DNA of 64,000 bases from positions 18,311,088 to 18,375,087 of the forward strand of contig NC_069124.1 of the NCBI RefSeq assembly GCF_026914265.1, written 5' to 3'. The position numbers and the translations under genes are program-made. The notes below the pieces were generated by a model that worked only from the letters and a program-made list of their open reading frames with translations, made no database searches and had not been told where the DNA came from. How positions within the stretch are numbered: position 1 is the stretch's first letter; each line of letters begins with the position of its first letter. Source of the DNA: Mya arenaria (lineage: Eukaryota; Mollusca; Bivalvia; Myida; Myidae). Shown here one piece after another: positions 46,401 through 59,242 of this stretch.

Positions 46401-49400
46401 GTCATCTATGTGCACAGACGACTTTGAAAAACTTTCAGTACGTTTTAACCTTTTGCGTTTTATATTTGAAATTTGATGTTTTATAAACATGCATTTACGA
46501 TCATATCACATGAATTCGTATAAACAATTTACCAATTATGTATGCTGAATATGGGTTTAAACTTTTAGAAGCATCAATATATAATTCATTTTCTAGCCTT
46601 GCAGATGCATATATTAATTTAACTGAATTTGTTCAATGAATGCTAGAATTGTCCTTATGTTATTATAAGTTTTTATCAACATAGACAATTGGAAGTGTGA
46701 GCTCACAGGGTATTGAAATAACTGAACGAAACTCAGAGAAACCAGATTCTATGAGAGTGGCCAGGCGAGTTTTCCAGAAAACAAACCAGTCACAGGCTAA
46801 AACACTTTTCAAAACCTTGCAATAAAAGAATTTGATTTATAAATCGAAACCTAAATTAGACGTATTGATTGTTTGCTGTTTTGAATTAATTGTATCGTAT
46901 AGATGTATATACTAGTAGTTATTTAGTTCAAATTATAGCAAATCTTTTCCTAATTGTTTGAAATGTTTCTCGTATAAAAATGTTTGGTAATGGAATTTTG
47001 TCATTTGTTTATTCATTCTCTAGTTTAAACAATTGACAATTTGTTTCACTGAGTCAAATATATGCAAGTGATATTTCAAATTAGGAATAGAATGTTTTAA
47101 ACTTGTTGTTTAGTTTTCTCGAATACAATGCAGGGACACAACACAAAGAGGCTTTTGTATCGCTCTGGGACTTTGCTGGACAGTTTGTTTATTATGCAAC
47201 ACATCAGCTTTTCTTTAGTCCAAGAAGTATTTACCTTCTTGTTTTGAACCTGGAAGATGATCTCGACAGATCGCTTGAAGAATGGTATCTGGATCTCAAG
47301 GGGAAAACTTCGATTGAAGTCAAAGGTAATAGGTTGTCTGTGGCAAAACAAACCTGTTTATGTATTAATGTGTGTTTTTACCATATGATACATTTGGTTA
47401 TTGTTCATGTTACAGTATATATAAAATTAATTTCAAATAATTAGCCTATGAATTTTACATTTTCTAAAGTCATTTGTTGGTTACATATTGCTATCATTGT
47501 TATTTTCTCCGTTTTCTTTTCTATCCGTTCATATGTATAGAACATAGGGATGCACTGTGTCAGTGTCATTTGCCGGTGATAGTGTGACTCCTGTTCATTA
47601 TCTTTAATCCTTACTATCCAAACCCCTGAGTTAATACTGATTATTTATTAATGCAGGTGGTGTAGACTTTTGGCTCAAGTCTATATTCACCTATGCAAGA
47701 GGGATAGTTCCTACTTTTCCCAAAATTATTCTCGTCGGAACGCATTTTGACCAGATGCAAGAGGTTTGTTCTGTACATTTGATCGGAAAATGATGATGCA
47801 ATACAATGCAGTTCCAACACTTAATAAAAATATGAGTATTAATCAGTTTTTTCTCAATTACAAACACGTTTTGCTTTTATTAAAAAGGTATACATATTTC
47901 TCAAGTATTTGCGTAAAATGTTTTAGTCTGGAGACCAAAGATACAAGATTGCCCACGGTTATTTCGACAAAATTCGAACTATTTTTCAAGGTACACCATT
48001 GGCATACAACATCAGCAAACACGAGTTTCTTCTTAGCAACACCGATCCAAATGATCCAAAAATCGATCGTCTTCGCGATGAAATTATATGTATTGCCAGA
48101 GAGTATCCGAACTGGGGGGAGAAAATGCCGGCGAAATGGATTGAATTACAGCAAAACCTTGAAGATATAAGACGACAAGGAAAGTCGATTATGTCCCTAG
48201 AACACTTGCGATCGATTGTTCAAAGAGTTGCGAGTCCAATCGAAGATGAAGAACAATTAATGCTTTTTCTGCGTGCTCATCATGAGATGGGAACGTATAT
48301 TTACTTCTCGGAAGCCGATCATTTGAACAAATTCATCATTTTGGAACCGCAATGGATTGTGAGCGCATTTCGCTATCTGATTGGTGCAATAGAGTTTAAA
48401 GCGAAATATGGTCCTTTACAAAAGCAATGGGTAAATTTTATTGAAACAGGTAGACTTGAGTACAATTTGGCCGAAAATATTTGGCGTGGAGATGAAGAAA
48501 GCCACTTTTTTGAAAATACAGATATCATTTTTCTCTTTCTCGAAAAGTTGGATATCATTGCACGAGCGTCTGTCATTAGTGACGATGGCATGTCTTCTAC
48601 GCCTTTAAAATACTATTATGTACCAAGTTTGTTGAAAGAGGCTCCACAAAAGGAAATTATGCAGGCTCGAAATTTCTCTGGCTGCTTGAACACACCAGTG
48701 TTATGTTTCAAGTTCAAAGAAGATTTTCTCCCACCTGCAATTTTCAACAGGATCATAGCCATTTGCTTGGGAAAGTTCTGCTAGCACGGCAAGGGAAACG
48801 AAAGCTTTTATTCTGTGGATGTGGAGTGTTTGAAGTCAACAAAGACCTTTCAGAAGACAAACACCGTCTGACAATCTTTTTCCGAAGATCAAGAATCGGA
48901 CTGCGCATCACATGATACACTTCAAAGGGTGCAAAAATGGTTGATCCTGTTGTGTGTGACAGAATTCGACGGATCATTTCTTCAGTTGTAAGGAAGGAAT
49001 TTTCAAGGTTTCACAGGATAGTGTCAGAAGACAACGATTCATTTGAGTACTTCATTCAATGTCTGAAAACCTAGCCTGAAGATGTCATTGAAGAAGGACT
49101 GCATAGAATTCAGGTTTTGCAACGTTATATCGGAGGAACCGATCCCTTTTGCGAAGAGCACACGGAGATGACCAACCCGCATCCTTTTGAAGTTGTCAAG
49201 CACCTGCACGAGTGGTTTCAAGATATGGTAAACAAAATTGATTTTCTGACGTTCAAATGTGTGTTTTTATTCACGAACATAAAGTGTAATGATTTTTTAA
49301 TGGTATGATTTAAACGCATTCACTTTTTATTTACAGATTCCTGAAACATTACGGGTTGACGAAGTATTTGTCCTAAGTACGTAAAATGTTGTTTTGTTGT

Positions 49401-50107
49401 AATTACTTTTTGTATTTTTCTTAATCTGACTTATTTTGAGTTATAAGTATCTAAAACTTATTAAACATTTAATTACCGTTAATAACTGTTTGTTTTTACA
49501 GACACGTGGTTAAATATGCTACCACAACAATGCTGTCAAAGTTATCACTAGCGATTGGCAAAAACTGGCAACACCTAATGATTGGATACCTAAACCTTGA
49601 TGTACGTTTGTTTACTTCAGTTATATTAAACTAAATAAATCATAAGATGATATGTGTGTGTGTGTGTGTGTGCGTGTGCGTGTGCGTGCGCGTGCGCGTG
49701 CGCGTGTGTGTGTGCATTTAACGCTGTTTTTCATGTTTTGGGCAAAGTTTTGCTTTGCTTTATTCCATTGTCTAACAATCAATATGTTCAACAATAAGTG
49801 GTAAAAGACGAATATAAGTGAACACTACTGTTCATTGAGAAGCTAATTATCATAAAATAAATTACCTTTCTAGCAAGTAACAGTTGATTGCAAAGAAATC
49901 AAAACACCAAAGAACATAGCTAGAACGATATATGAGTGTCTGCGACACTGGAAAGCTTCGATGGAATCCAAGTTTTATTCTCAAACTAACTCTAGGTCAC
50001 ACTGCGCACTGCCAACAGTTGGAATACTACTAGAAGCACTTAAGCAGGCTAGAGGAGTAACCGTCAACTGGGTAGATGGTCCGCAACATTATTGAAGGAC
50101 TCGTCTA
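43454..50107 (+). pseudogene. Decayed tandem copy of the caspase-like/Roco/Death gene
   Basis: All 16 exons are recognisable in order: 43454-43517, 43825-43925, 44072-44197, 44477-44633, 44874-44951, 45064-45143, 45430-45523, 45637-45888, 46128-46437, 46685-46796, about 47090-47325, 47657-47763, 47927-49227, 49337-49376, 49502-49601, 49874-50107. The P-loop exon is about 95 percent identical to the first copy by eye. Disabling changes: frameshift in exon 9; lost donor at exon 10; one-base loss near 48778 in the COR exon; TGA at 48913-48915 and TAG near 49074; a 28-nt deletion in the first Death-domain exon; a shift near the end. Intron 2 has a GC donor. The caspase-like positions read FGTP and GDDT, so the dyad was absent before duplication. 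The N-terminal exons 1-8 remain open. Confidence 0.88.
49653..49714. repeat. (TG)n / (CG)n-interrupted microsatellite
   Basis: Alternating purine-pyrimidine tract (TGTGTG, CGTGCGCGTG) in the last intron of the Roco pseudogene; Z-DNA-prone composition. Confidence 0.95.
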
Positions 50108-52110
50108 AAAACTGGCTGCATGTGAACGATGAAGTTAAAGTATACGTTTTTCCGACAATATGTTTCCATCAAAGATATTGATTTGAAATTGAAAAGCACA
50201 TATGAAATAGTATCCTGTAAATAAACGAATGCAAGTTTACAAATTGATAGTAGAATTTCGAGATTTTGTTGATTTGATTCATACATTCACACATAATTCA
50301 CATAAACATGTTTCTTTGTAAGAACGTACTGTTGGTTTCTCGATGATGAATCACTTAATATTTTGTTTTTGAATTCTGTGAGACAAAGTAGTCCCTTTTT
50401 CAAATGTTAAGGTTTCTTTTTCGGTCTTTTATCTGAGTAATACTTTTTGCGAGTATATATTTTTATGCAAACTTTCTGTTAAAAATGGTTTTACATCGCC
50501 AATTCTCACAGGGGTGTACCACAAAGTGTTTAAAAAAGAGGATCCTGTTTTATCAGGACAAGTAAAAATTATAAGATTTAATCGGAATTGCAACGTTTGC
50601 ATATTTCTCATATTGTAAGAAATTAAGTGTTTTGTTTATAAGATTATTATTAATGGATTTTTTGCTATGATCAGAATGTATACGCTCTCGTGTGAAACTA
50701 GTGTATAAATGCTCATAAATATAACCTTATGACACATTACTGTTTTTTAAATGAATAAGTTCAAATGTGTTATTTAACTTTCAAATTGTTTAGCCATTTA
50801 TTCAAAGAATCAAGTCATTTATCTTCGTATTTCTTTGTGTGTGTGTTTTTTGCTTAAGCATATTAAGCATTTTATCGTGGTATGATCTAATGTGAGTGAG
50901 CCGTACAAAAGAATCGAAATATAATATCAAAATTGCTTTACCGCCGACAATGAAGCATTTACCCATTTATTAACATTACTATATCTAGCAGTTAACTAAA
51001 ATATTATGTTCGTTGTCTCATCGTTACTCTCAACTTAAAAATAATTATTTAAGTAACACCTTTAACACCGAATAAAGTTGATTGTGCAATACATGGTGAA
51101 TTATTATTTTTACCTTTAATTTATTGTTCCGTATAGGGTTATATTTTTAATCATTCACTGCGTAATAAAAGTTTGGTTTGGTGTGAGTTTTAGTACCAAT
51201 GAACTAGTTCAAGCCCCTAGTGAACTCCTGTTTTGCAAGCCGTTCCAAGTCAGAAACGCCAACATGCATTTCGAGGGGTGAATGCGAAAAGGTTCTAAGT
51301 GACATTAAATAATGAAGCAGATAGAACCTTTTCGCTTTCACCCCCCGATTTTCATGTTGTGCTGCATGACAGGTCTGTCTGTTGTTTGTATGTTGTGTGT
51401 CTTTCGTTAAGTAAATATTTGACCTTAGCCATGAACCTTTAAACATAATGTATGTTAAGTTTTTTTTTACCTTGGCCTCTCCCTGAGTTTTGATTGTATT
51501 ATTATATTTGTGTAAGATTTGTTATTCCAGAAGACTTTTTGTTGTGCGCATAGTTTTGTTAAATGTTAGCGAGGCGTTCGAATTGATATCAACCGTGTTT
51601 AACTTTCTTGTTTAAATCTTAAGAAATTTAATATAATTTTATATTCCACCCATTTACGTCCGAACAAATGCCGCCCCATATAAGCAAGTTATATTAAGGC
51701 TTACCAAAATTAAGAATAAGAATAAAGTCACATTATCTTATTATTTTATTGTAAACATCATACGAGGCATTTAACAAACAACTGAGTGTCAAGTTTGCAA
51801 TTGTATCCACCTATCCGCAATAAATTCAAAGGGCTGGTATTGGATAACAAGCATTTAAATAAGCCATTATTGTAACATAACACGTATTAGCAAACGTATT
51901 GAAATACAGTTTAACGAGTGTCATAAAAATTGTTTATAAGATAAAATCAGATCATGACATCCGTTTGAAAACTAATTGTTCGCTGAGATATTGCGTGCGT
52001 AGTATTTGACTCTTATCTCTGTATTGTACTGTAGTTTGTAGTCGGTATTGCGACTTACTTTTGTCATGGGCATTGCGACATTTTTACCTCTAATCTTTGT
52101 TCTGCTGAAA
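50108..52110. other. Intergenic, no gene recognised
   Basis: AT-rich spacer between the Roco pseudogene and convergent DD2. Apart from the inverted repeat at 51261-51358 I see nothing in it. Confidence 0.4.
51261..51358. repeat. Imperfect inverted repeat (foldback)
   Basis: Arms of about 35 bp: AACATGCATTTCGAGGGG and GCGAAAAGGTTCT, mirrored by AGAACCTTTTCGC and CCCCCCGATTTTCATGTT. Confidence 0.65.
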
Positions 52111-52116
52111 TTTATT
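52111..52116 (-). promoter_or_regulatory. Candidate poly(A) signal, DD2
   Basis: AATAAA on the minus strand, about 118 bp after the DD2 stop. Confidence 0.45.
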
Positions 52117-52233
52117 TATGAATGGTCGTGCACGCAGTCACCCACAGCTAACACATCATTATTTGTCCTTAAAATAGAAATGGGTCATAATGGTAGTACA
52201 CAACTGATAACATACTGCTGAATTAGGTCACGT

Positions 52234-54296
52234 TTAACGCAGTATCTCCCTGATTGGGTCTATATTTCTCGACAGGTATTTAGTTCGTTGTATTGCACCT
52301 AGCAAAACTTCTTTCGTTGCTTCTTTTCCCGCATTGTTTTTCCACATAAAAAGCATGGCAGTAATTTGCTGTTCCATGTTGTTGTTGTTATCTGCCTTAA
52401 TTCTATCAATGCCAATTTGTTCAATGTCCAGTTCTAAAGCCAGAGATTCGTAGCCCTTTCCCAAATTTTCTGCAACATTCTTTATATTCCTCGATGTAAC
52501 TATCCCATTATTTGAAGCTGAAACAAATCGAAAAAGTCGTTCGGCGTGTAACGTACAAAGACATAAAGACAAACTTTAAAACTAAAATTTAAACAGCAAT
52601 GCAGTCAACTTCATTACAAAACAAAATAAAACAATTTTTACTGTACCTTTTCTTGGAGGGTTTCTTGAATGTCTTTCATATATGCTCCTGAAAACAATGA
52701 CAAATGTATTGTAATATAGTAATTTAGGAAATTTAAATGGACTTGCATAATTTCGATCTAATATTGACCTATGTTATATTAAATTAGGTGAGATATACAG
52801 TTCTTGAATGTCATGCATTGTTTCGATATTACCTTTCTTGTGAAGTGGTCTGAGCTTCACTTCTCTCTCCTGTTGAACACGAGGTTGCTTGGCGCCCACA
52901 TAAAGACTCATGCGGACTGGTTGCAGTCTAAATGAAATACCAGTGCATATATAAGTATGTGATAAGCATAACTATTTAACAAATACCAGTATAGTAGTTT
53001 GAAATTTTATTTAAAAAAAAACAACAAGGAAAAAACAGTAAAATCTAATCACTAAGATTCTGTTTTATGACACAAAGAAAAAGGCCAAACAAGCACCAGA
53101 GAAAAGGGAAAACGCTTAAGGACAACACACTTATCAACTTTCCAAATATCTGTATTGATAAATTAGGGAGAATCAACCTTTGCACGACCAGTGCCAAATC
53201 TGCACCAAACGAAACAACCCCTTTTCTAACTAACTTTTTTATTGTAAGAGACCATCTTAACATGTTCAAGGAATCACGAGATGTGGTCAATTTGTGTTTT
53301 CAAAGCAAAATTGTTATTGTGAGTTGCTACGAAAATGCTCCAAAAATACTTACTTGGGCTGATGATAGATTGCTTTTGTCAGCCACATAAATCGATCCGT
53401 TATTTGTAGAAGTTAAGTCTTGAAGCTTACTATCTACTGGTGAACAGCTCATGTATTGTCGCTTGTTCCTTGCACTTGGAGAAGCTGTCTGTGTGTTAAG
53501 ATATTCTGCACGCGGATAATCTGTAGACTTACTCGATGCACTTGCTACTCTATGACAATTGTTAGACATTCTCCCTACATCCCGAGTGTGAGAAGTATAC
53601 GCGCATGTATTGTGGTTATAATCTTGGTTTATACATGCAGTGTTCATATTTATGCTATATCCCATTGCATGTGGTTGAACAGACGAGTGTGGTAATAAGT
53701 TGCTTTGTTCACCATTAAATGTACCATATGAACACTGATTGCTCCCTTCCGGTCCATACGAGCGATGTTCGTATTCGCCTTGTTGTGTTTGTCCTTGATC
53801 GATATGTGCACCAGATGACATTTCCTTTTGTGTGTTCAAACCCTCTTTATTTGGACTATGTCCTTGAAAAAAGTTATTATGATTTATAATTCCGTTATAT
53901 GTACTTCCATGAGGTTGGTAAACAGATCCTAATTCTCCACCTACATCACTTTGGTATTGACGTGCATTCATTCCACCACTTTCGTTTAAAATGTTTATAC
54001 TGTATCCTTGATTCATTCCACTTGTAGATGGCAAACTGTACGATGTCGACTTTTCAACACATGCAATTATATCTTCAGAAAACTTCCCAACCGGTGTCGG
54101 TGTGTTGTGTTTTTTTCCGTAAAACGAGTTTTGCTCCTGTAATATAAGATATTAATGTAATAAATATGAATTCTTATAACCAGAACGATTATATTTTGTT
54201 ACACTAACACTTACATATAGAGCATTAATGATATTAATTAAGGTTTTTGAAATATTTAAACTACAAAAGCTGTTTACATGCCTGTTCAAACGCCAT
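52234..54296 (-). CDS. Death-domain adaptor-like gene DD2 with Asn/Gln/Ser/Tyr-rich N-terminus
   Basis: 405 residues, fully open, in five exons: 54296-54282 (MAFEQ), 54136-53354, 52927-52833, 52687-52647, 52517-52234. The splice phases (0,0,2,1) and the five-codon MAF first exon are shared with DD1. Intron 1 starts with GC (CAG/GCATGT), aligned with the GT donor of DD1. Exon 2 (261 residues) is rich in Asn, Ser, Gln, Gly and Tyr with few hydrophobics and repeats GYSIN at residues 49-53 and 164-168, a low-complexity, prion-like composition. The C-terminal Death domain spans about 325-405 (VAENLGKGYESLALELDI, then ITAMLFMWKNNAGKEATK and DPIREIL). Expected to be a cytoplasmic adaptor using homotypic Death-domain contacts; the disordered half may drive assembly. 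No catalytic domain. Confidence 0.85.
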
Positions 54297-56539
54297 CCTT
54301 GAAATATATTAAATGGAAAACCCAGCCAAACATCCGGGTAACCTGAATCATGACTAAAATCTTGAAAATGATAAACGCAGCTAAATTCATCGCTTTGTTC
54401 TCCTATGATGTGTACTCTGAATATATCTGACCTAATTTGGACGTGTTTAGGTTACGTTCGACTGATATATTTTGGTTAATTGTGTTGAAAGTGGTGATAG
54501 AAGATATATATATATATATATTGGAATCAGCATTTAGGAAAAATATTCATTTTAACATTATTATGGAAATCCAACACAAATTTTCTTCAACTTAAATTCT
54601 ACCAATTGTCGATCAAAATTGAATTGCTGTTTAACAGTTTATTTTATTGTATTTAAGGTAGTCGATTTTTAAATTAGAATTTCGGCTTTTCGCGCCATTG
54701 GTCCTAATAGTAAATGTTGATGCCTTGTGACCAAATATAATTTTGTCATAATTTGAAAGGATATTGCTTACTGATTAATTATATGTTAAACAAATACATA
54801 TATGGCCGTAAGTTTTTTGTTCATTATTTAAACTAATCTTAAACCTTGTCAAATGATACCAAACCAATATGGGGTCACCACGTGTCAACATTTCCCACTG
54901 TTGTACACCGGACACCTTAAAGGCAATCTTCATCCTCCACCAGATCAGGCGAGAGGGGTATTTGAGTGTTTTCGCCAATGACATACTTGTTTCGATATAA
55001 CAAATATATATATTACGTTAACATGCCTATATTTCGCCACAGGATATTTAAGCCCTCTCTTATTTCAAATGAAACATCAACGCGCACAGGTCTTGAACCA
55101 AAATTCAGCGATTTCATTTCCGAAATTGCGATACGTGATCATACAATTTGACGTGCTTGTCTGAAAAAAAAGCATTTATCTGTAACTACATATCCTTCTT
55201 CGCCATATAATAACAAGAACCATTGTTTGTTTTAGTGCCAGATCGAAATATAGATCACTTCGTGAACATCAGAAGTAGGTATATAATTTTGTTCACTCCG
55301 TGAAGTATGTAGCGATCTTACACTGAAACAGACAAATATGCTTTATATAATTGCTTTAATATTTTAAAAATATTTTGAAAGGTAAGAGTGTTCACCAAAC
55401 AACATCAAGTGTATAAAAAATCATTCTCGGTTTCATTCAGCCTCTCATACACAAAAACGCTCACAGTCAACATCTCTTACCTGTTAGCAAAATCTTAATT
55501 GACTTCACAGATATCCATGTACACCTAGTGTTTTATACACGGTCACCCCAAAAAATAAATAATTAATATTTTCACTCATTTCTTGCATAATGCATCAGGA
55601 AAACATTTTAGTAATTTCATTTTTGGAAAGAATATCGAAAGTGTATGGATCTTATATATACATATCTTAGGTGGATCAAGACCTGGTTATGCGGTTTACG
55701 CTATCATGAATATCTAATCTATCAACTTTGATTAAGATTTATACGTACCTCTTAATAGAAAAATTGCAAGCCCTTCCTCTCAAAAATCTTATTCTTACAG
55801 TCATATTGGTCAAATCTTAATAAATCCAGAACATTTCGTGAATAAAAATGCAGTTATAAAAACCTTTTTGCTGATAAATTTGTGACTTCAAAAGGTAGTA
55901 AACATACTCATCTGTTTGACATTAGTAAAACTGAATAAGTAGTAATCTGAATAAGCTTGTGACTAATGAACGCATTACACTTCACAGGAATAATGGTTAC
56001 AATAAGCCGGTGCGCACCTTGGGGTTTTGTTTTGTGGTGTTCTTTATACCTATAGTCATGGAAACTGACATAGTTAAACTGCCCGCAAAATATTGTGTTT
56101 CATGTCATATTCCCATTTTGTTAATTCCGAAATTTGATAAACGAGTCCTGTGTCCAGGCGGCGTCTGTGGATATTCATTTTAATTTGCAACTTTCATTTT
56201 AAAATACAAATAAGCCAAGAGATTATCATCTGCCCTTAAAATACTCTTTTGTTATTATAATACAATTTCAAGCATGTGAACCACTTTCAAGAAAAGGGCT
56301 TTACGTGATTATGGTATCCTATGAACATCCTTGAATCTTGCCCAAATGGCATGTCGAGTTCGAAAATATTATATTGTCTGTACTTTTTTCAGAGAAACCT
56401 CAACATTCTTAATTTGGCATTAAAGAACATAATTATATGTGAAGGAGCGGTATCGTGTAAAATTGCAATTCCCATTTCCCCGAGTCATTGTGGCACGATT
56501 TGGACCAACAATTATGCCCTTTTCTAACATCCACGATTT
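54297..56539. other. Intergenic, no gene recognised
   Basis: AT-rich spacer with a short (TA)n tract near 54505-54520. No splice-supported exon or named repeat. Confidence 0.4.
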
Positions 56540-58620
56540 AAATTTCAGCCGGGTTTCACGATGTTCAACGTTGTATCAACGGGCTAGCTACGCTGCCGCC
56601 TCTTTGTTACCCGCTGTGAAACGATTAATTGGTGGCAACGAATATCAGAGTCGGATAATGCATCGCTGCCGCAACGTTGTCGCCTCGTTGTCGTGACGTT
56701 GTTCCTCGCTGTTCTTGATTATGCCTCGCTGCTACCACACAACTTCCAAACTCGGTAAATATTCGTATAACAAACTGGCTGGGTGGCTGGCCTTATTATT
56801 TAAACCAAACAAGTTGTGATTTGATTAGCAATCGAGGAAGCTTTCCTTTTTAAATTTGCAAAAAAAGATTTCCGACGAATTGTCCCGGAAGACTCTAACA
56901 CAGACCCGCAGGAAGAATATACATCAAGGGCCATAACTCTGCTCTCCCACAGTGGAAAGGGCGCAAAATTTCAGCTGCCATACTTTAGTCAAATTCATGA
57001 TACTTAATGATACTTAAATAGTTTGAAGAACATTTACGAATGTCATTTGAACGATATTCAAAGATGATCAACAACGGTAAAATAACACAATCTACGGTTT
57101 AATTTTTTCGCTTAGTTTAAAGTAAATTTCGCTTAATTTGTGAGTAATTTGAACGAGTCAAACTGAATTTAAATCACTTAAGTTGTACTAAGTCTGAGTA
57201 AGAGTAGGCCATGCGTTCCTGCCATGTCACACTGCTAACTGCTGAGAAGATAAGGAAAGGGCGTTGCTCCTTGACCGTCCGACGACGTTGCCCACCAAAC
57301 ACTTGTTGCATTTTCACCGAGGTTGCCACTGTCGCCAGGTACCCGTGATGGCCTGAAGGTAATTGTCCACCTCGTCAAGCAGGCCAATATGCTCATGTGC
57401 ATAGCGAACCCTATGGACGCTGTGCATGGAAACGCATGCGAGGACGACGGTTGCTACGTGCTTGAATTCTGATTTAACGTGTTGAGCACCGATTCGCTTC
57501 CACTTTCCTGGCTCGCGGTAGTTGATAGAATCTCTCTTCATGATTCATGTGCCGCCTTGTGGAAGACCTCATCAGCTTGGTTTTGTGGGGTAAAGCTTCT
57601 TTAGTAATCATGTAGTAGGAGCTGCCCCTGTCATCACGTGGAAGAGGGTCTGGATGTGGCCAACATATGTAAGGTCACAGTCATCTCAGATCTGCACTTC
57701 TGAACAGGAGCAGAGGACCCAACACTGACACACTGAAACTTATAGTCAGCGTCTACTAGGGCCATACGGACGATGGAATGGTATCCCTTGTTGTTATACT
57801 ACATGGATTCGTCCTTATTTGGTTTACTTGTGGTAACGTGCTTCCCGTCCAGCATATGGAAAGAGCCACCTCACGCTGAAGAGTTCTGCTGAGCCTCGCC
57901 ACTCGTATTTGGCACTGGGGTGGTTGAGAATTTCTTCATTAACAGTTCTTCAATGCGGCTACATCCTCCCTCCTCAACTCTTCCATGAGTTGGTGGTAAT
58001 GACCGAAATCCTCGCGACGCGGGAGCCAGTCCATGCAAAACATGTTGCGGGGGGAGGGGCAATGTCACTTATGCTTTTATCCTCTTCCCTATATAACATA
58101 TTTTTGCAGCATTTTGCAACACACGACTCGATTACCTACATGGAGGGGTATATAAATTATGGGGTCTCCGGATGATGGCTTATGACCTCCTTGACACAGC
58201 AGAGCTTATCATTTTTAGCGTACTACAACGTTTCAAAACGTACCACAACATACACGTAGCACACCGTCGAATAACGTAAAACACCGAAGCGTTACGCATC
58301 CAAGTACGTCCTACTACGTGGTTGAAATTATCATACCGCGATACAGCGTGGCGTCTCATGAGGAACGAGACCACGACGTAGCATGGCGCAGCACATGACG
58401 CCAACAAACACAACAGAACTTATAAAGCGGCGGTACGCGCTATATTCACGTTCTGTTACGTTTTTGCTATGTTTATGCTGCGTTATACTACCTTGTAGGA
58501 CGTTCACGTGGTTTCAACATTGTAGAACGTTGTGGGAAAACGCCAGCGAGTTTTGATTACGTTGAAGCCATGTTGCTCTACGTTTGCTCAAGTTTTTGCC
58601 ACGTTTCCCAACGTAACTAA
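56540..58620. other. CpG/ACGT-rich block enclosing a transposase remnant
   Basis: Sharply richer in CpG than both flanks. 56550-56720 repeats CAACGTTGT and CCTCGCTG; 58200-58620 repeats ACGT-centred words (CTACAACGTTTC, GCCACGTTTCCCAACGT). The Harbinger remnant sits between. It may be the subterminal repeats of one element or a hypomethylated island. Confidence 0.45.
57250..57960 (-). pseudogene. PIF/Harbinger transposase (HARBI1-type) remnant
   Basis: On the minus strand 57836-57870 reads LDGKHVTT-KPN, then YNNKGYHSIV, RMALVDADYKFQCVSVGS, HKTKLM and, at 57314-57545, NYREPGKW and VVLACVSMH. This is the order of the DDE core of HARBI1-like nucleases (DGKHV, YNYKGFHSI, ALVDANYKF, NYR, ACVVLH). 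Stops and frame changes show it is dead. It is a plain cut-and-paste DNA transposon gene, unrelated to the flanking Death-domain genes. Confidence 0.75.
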
Positions 58621-59242
58621 ACATGGCGGTCAAAACGTGACAGTATGACTGAGGCATTAAAATGCAGAAGCTGAGCAACGCATTCTTTAATAAATTGTTC
58701 AAGTGTTTAGTTAATACGTGATTAATCAACGGGTCACTCAATCCGCACCAAGCGTTAAAGAAAATTCCATTTTTCTGTACTCGCTTGTCCAGCCGACTCA
58801 TTCACAAACTCATGAGTGATATGTCCTTCACTACGCTCACATACAACGCATGCGCTTTAAACCCTTAATAAAATGCATACTACCATTATGAATAATGAAT
58901 GCCTGTTACAGCGTAAAGAAACATAAGTATTTGTTTCCGGAACAGTTGATATCTTAATTGTATATATCTATGATGCAGTTGCCATGTTGTATTTTACAAT
59001 AGTGTTATAACATTGATGACGTAAAACAAAAATGTAAGTATTGATTACCTTTGGTACATAATTACTAAATTAATGTGTGTTATGTATATGTCTGATGCTA
59101 GTAAGCATATACGAGTAGTTTATTACATATGTAAAAGCGAATGATATAACAATACAGTGTATGATTATACACAGAATCATATGATTATAGACAATATGAA
59201 AAGTATAATGTGTAATACATCTACTTTCACAGAGCAAACAGC
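58621..59242. other. Upstream region of DD3
   Basis: AT-rich. A splice acceptor (TTTCACAG, ending 59232) precedes the DD3 start by 10 nt, so an untranslated or short leader exon probably lies upstream, but none could be placed. No MAF-type first exon in phase was found. Confidence 0.35.

Noticed and set aside
54966-56696. Small ORFs between DD2 and the Harbinger block
   Set aside because: Short, AT-biased, without splice signals or recognisable motifs.
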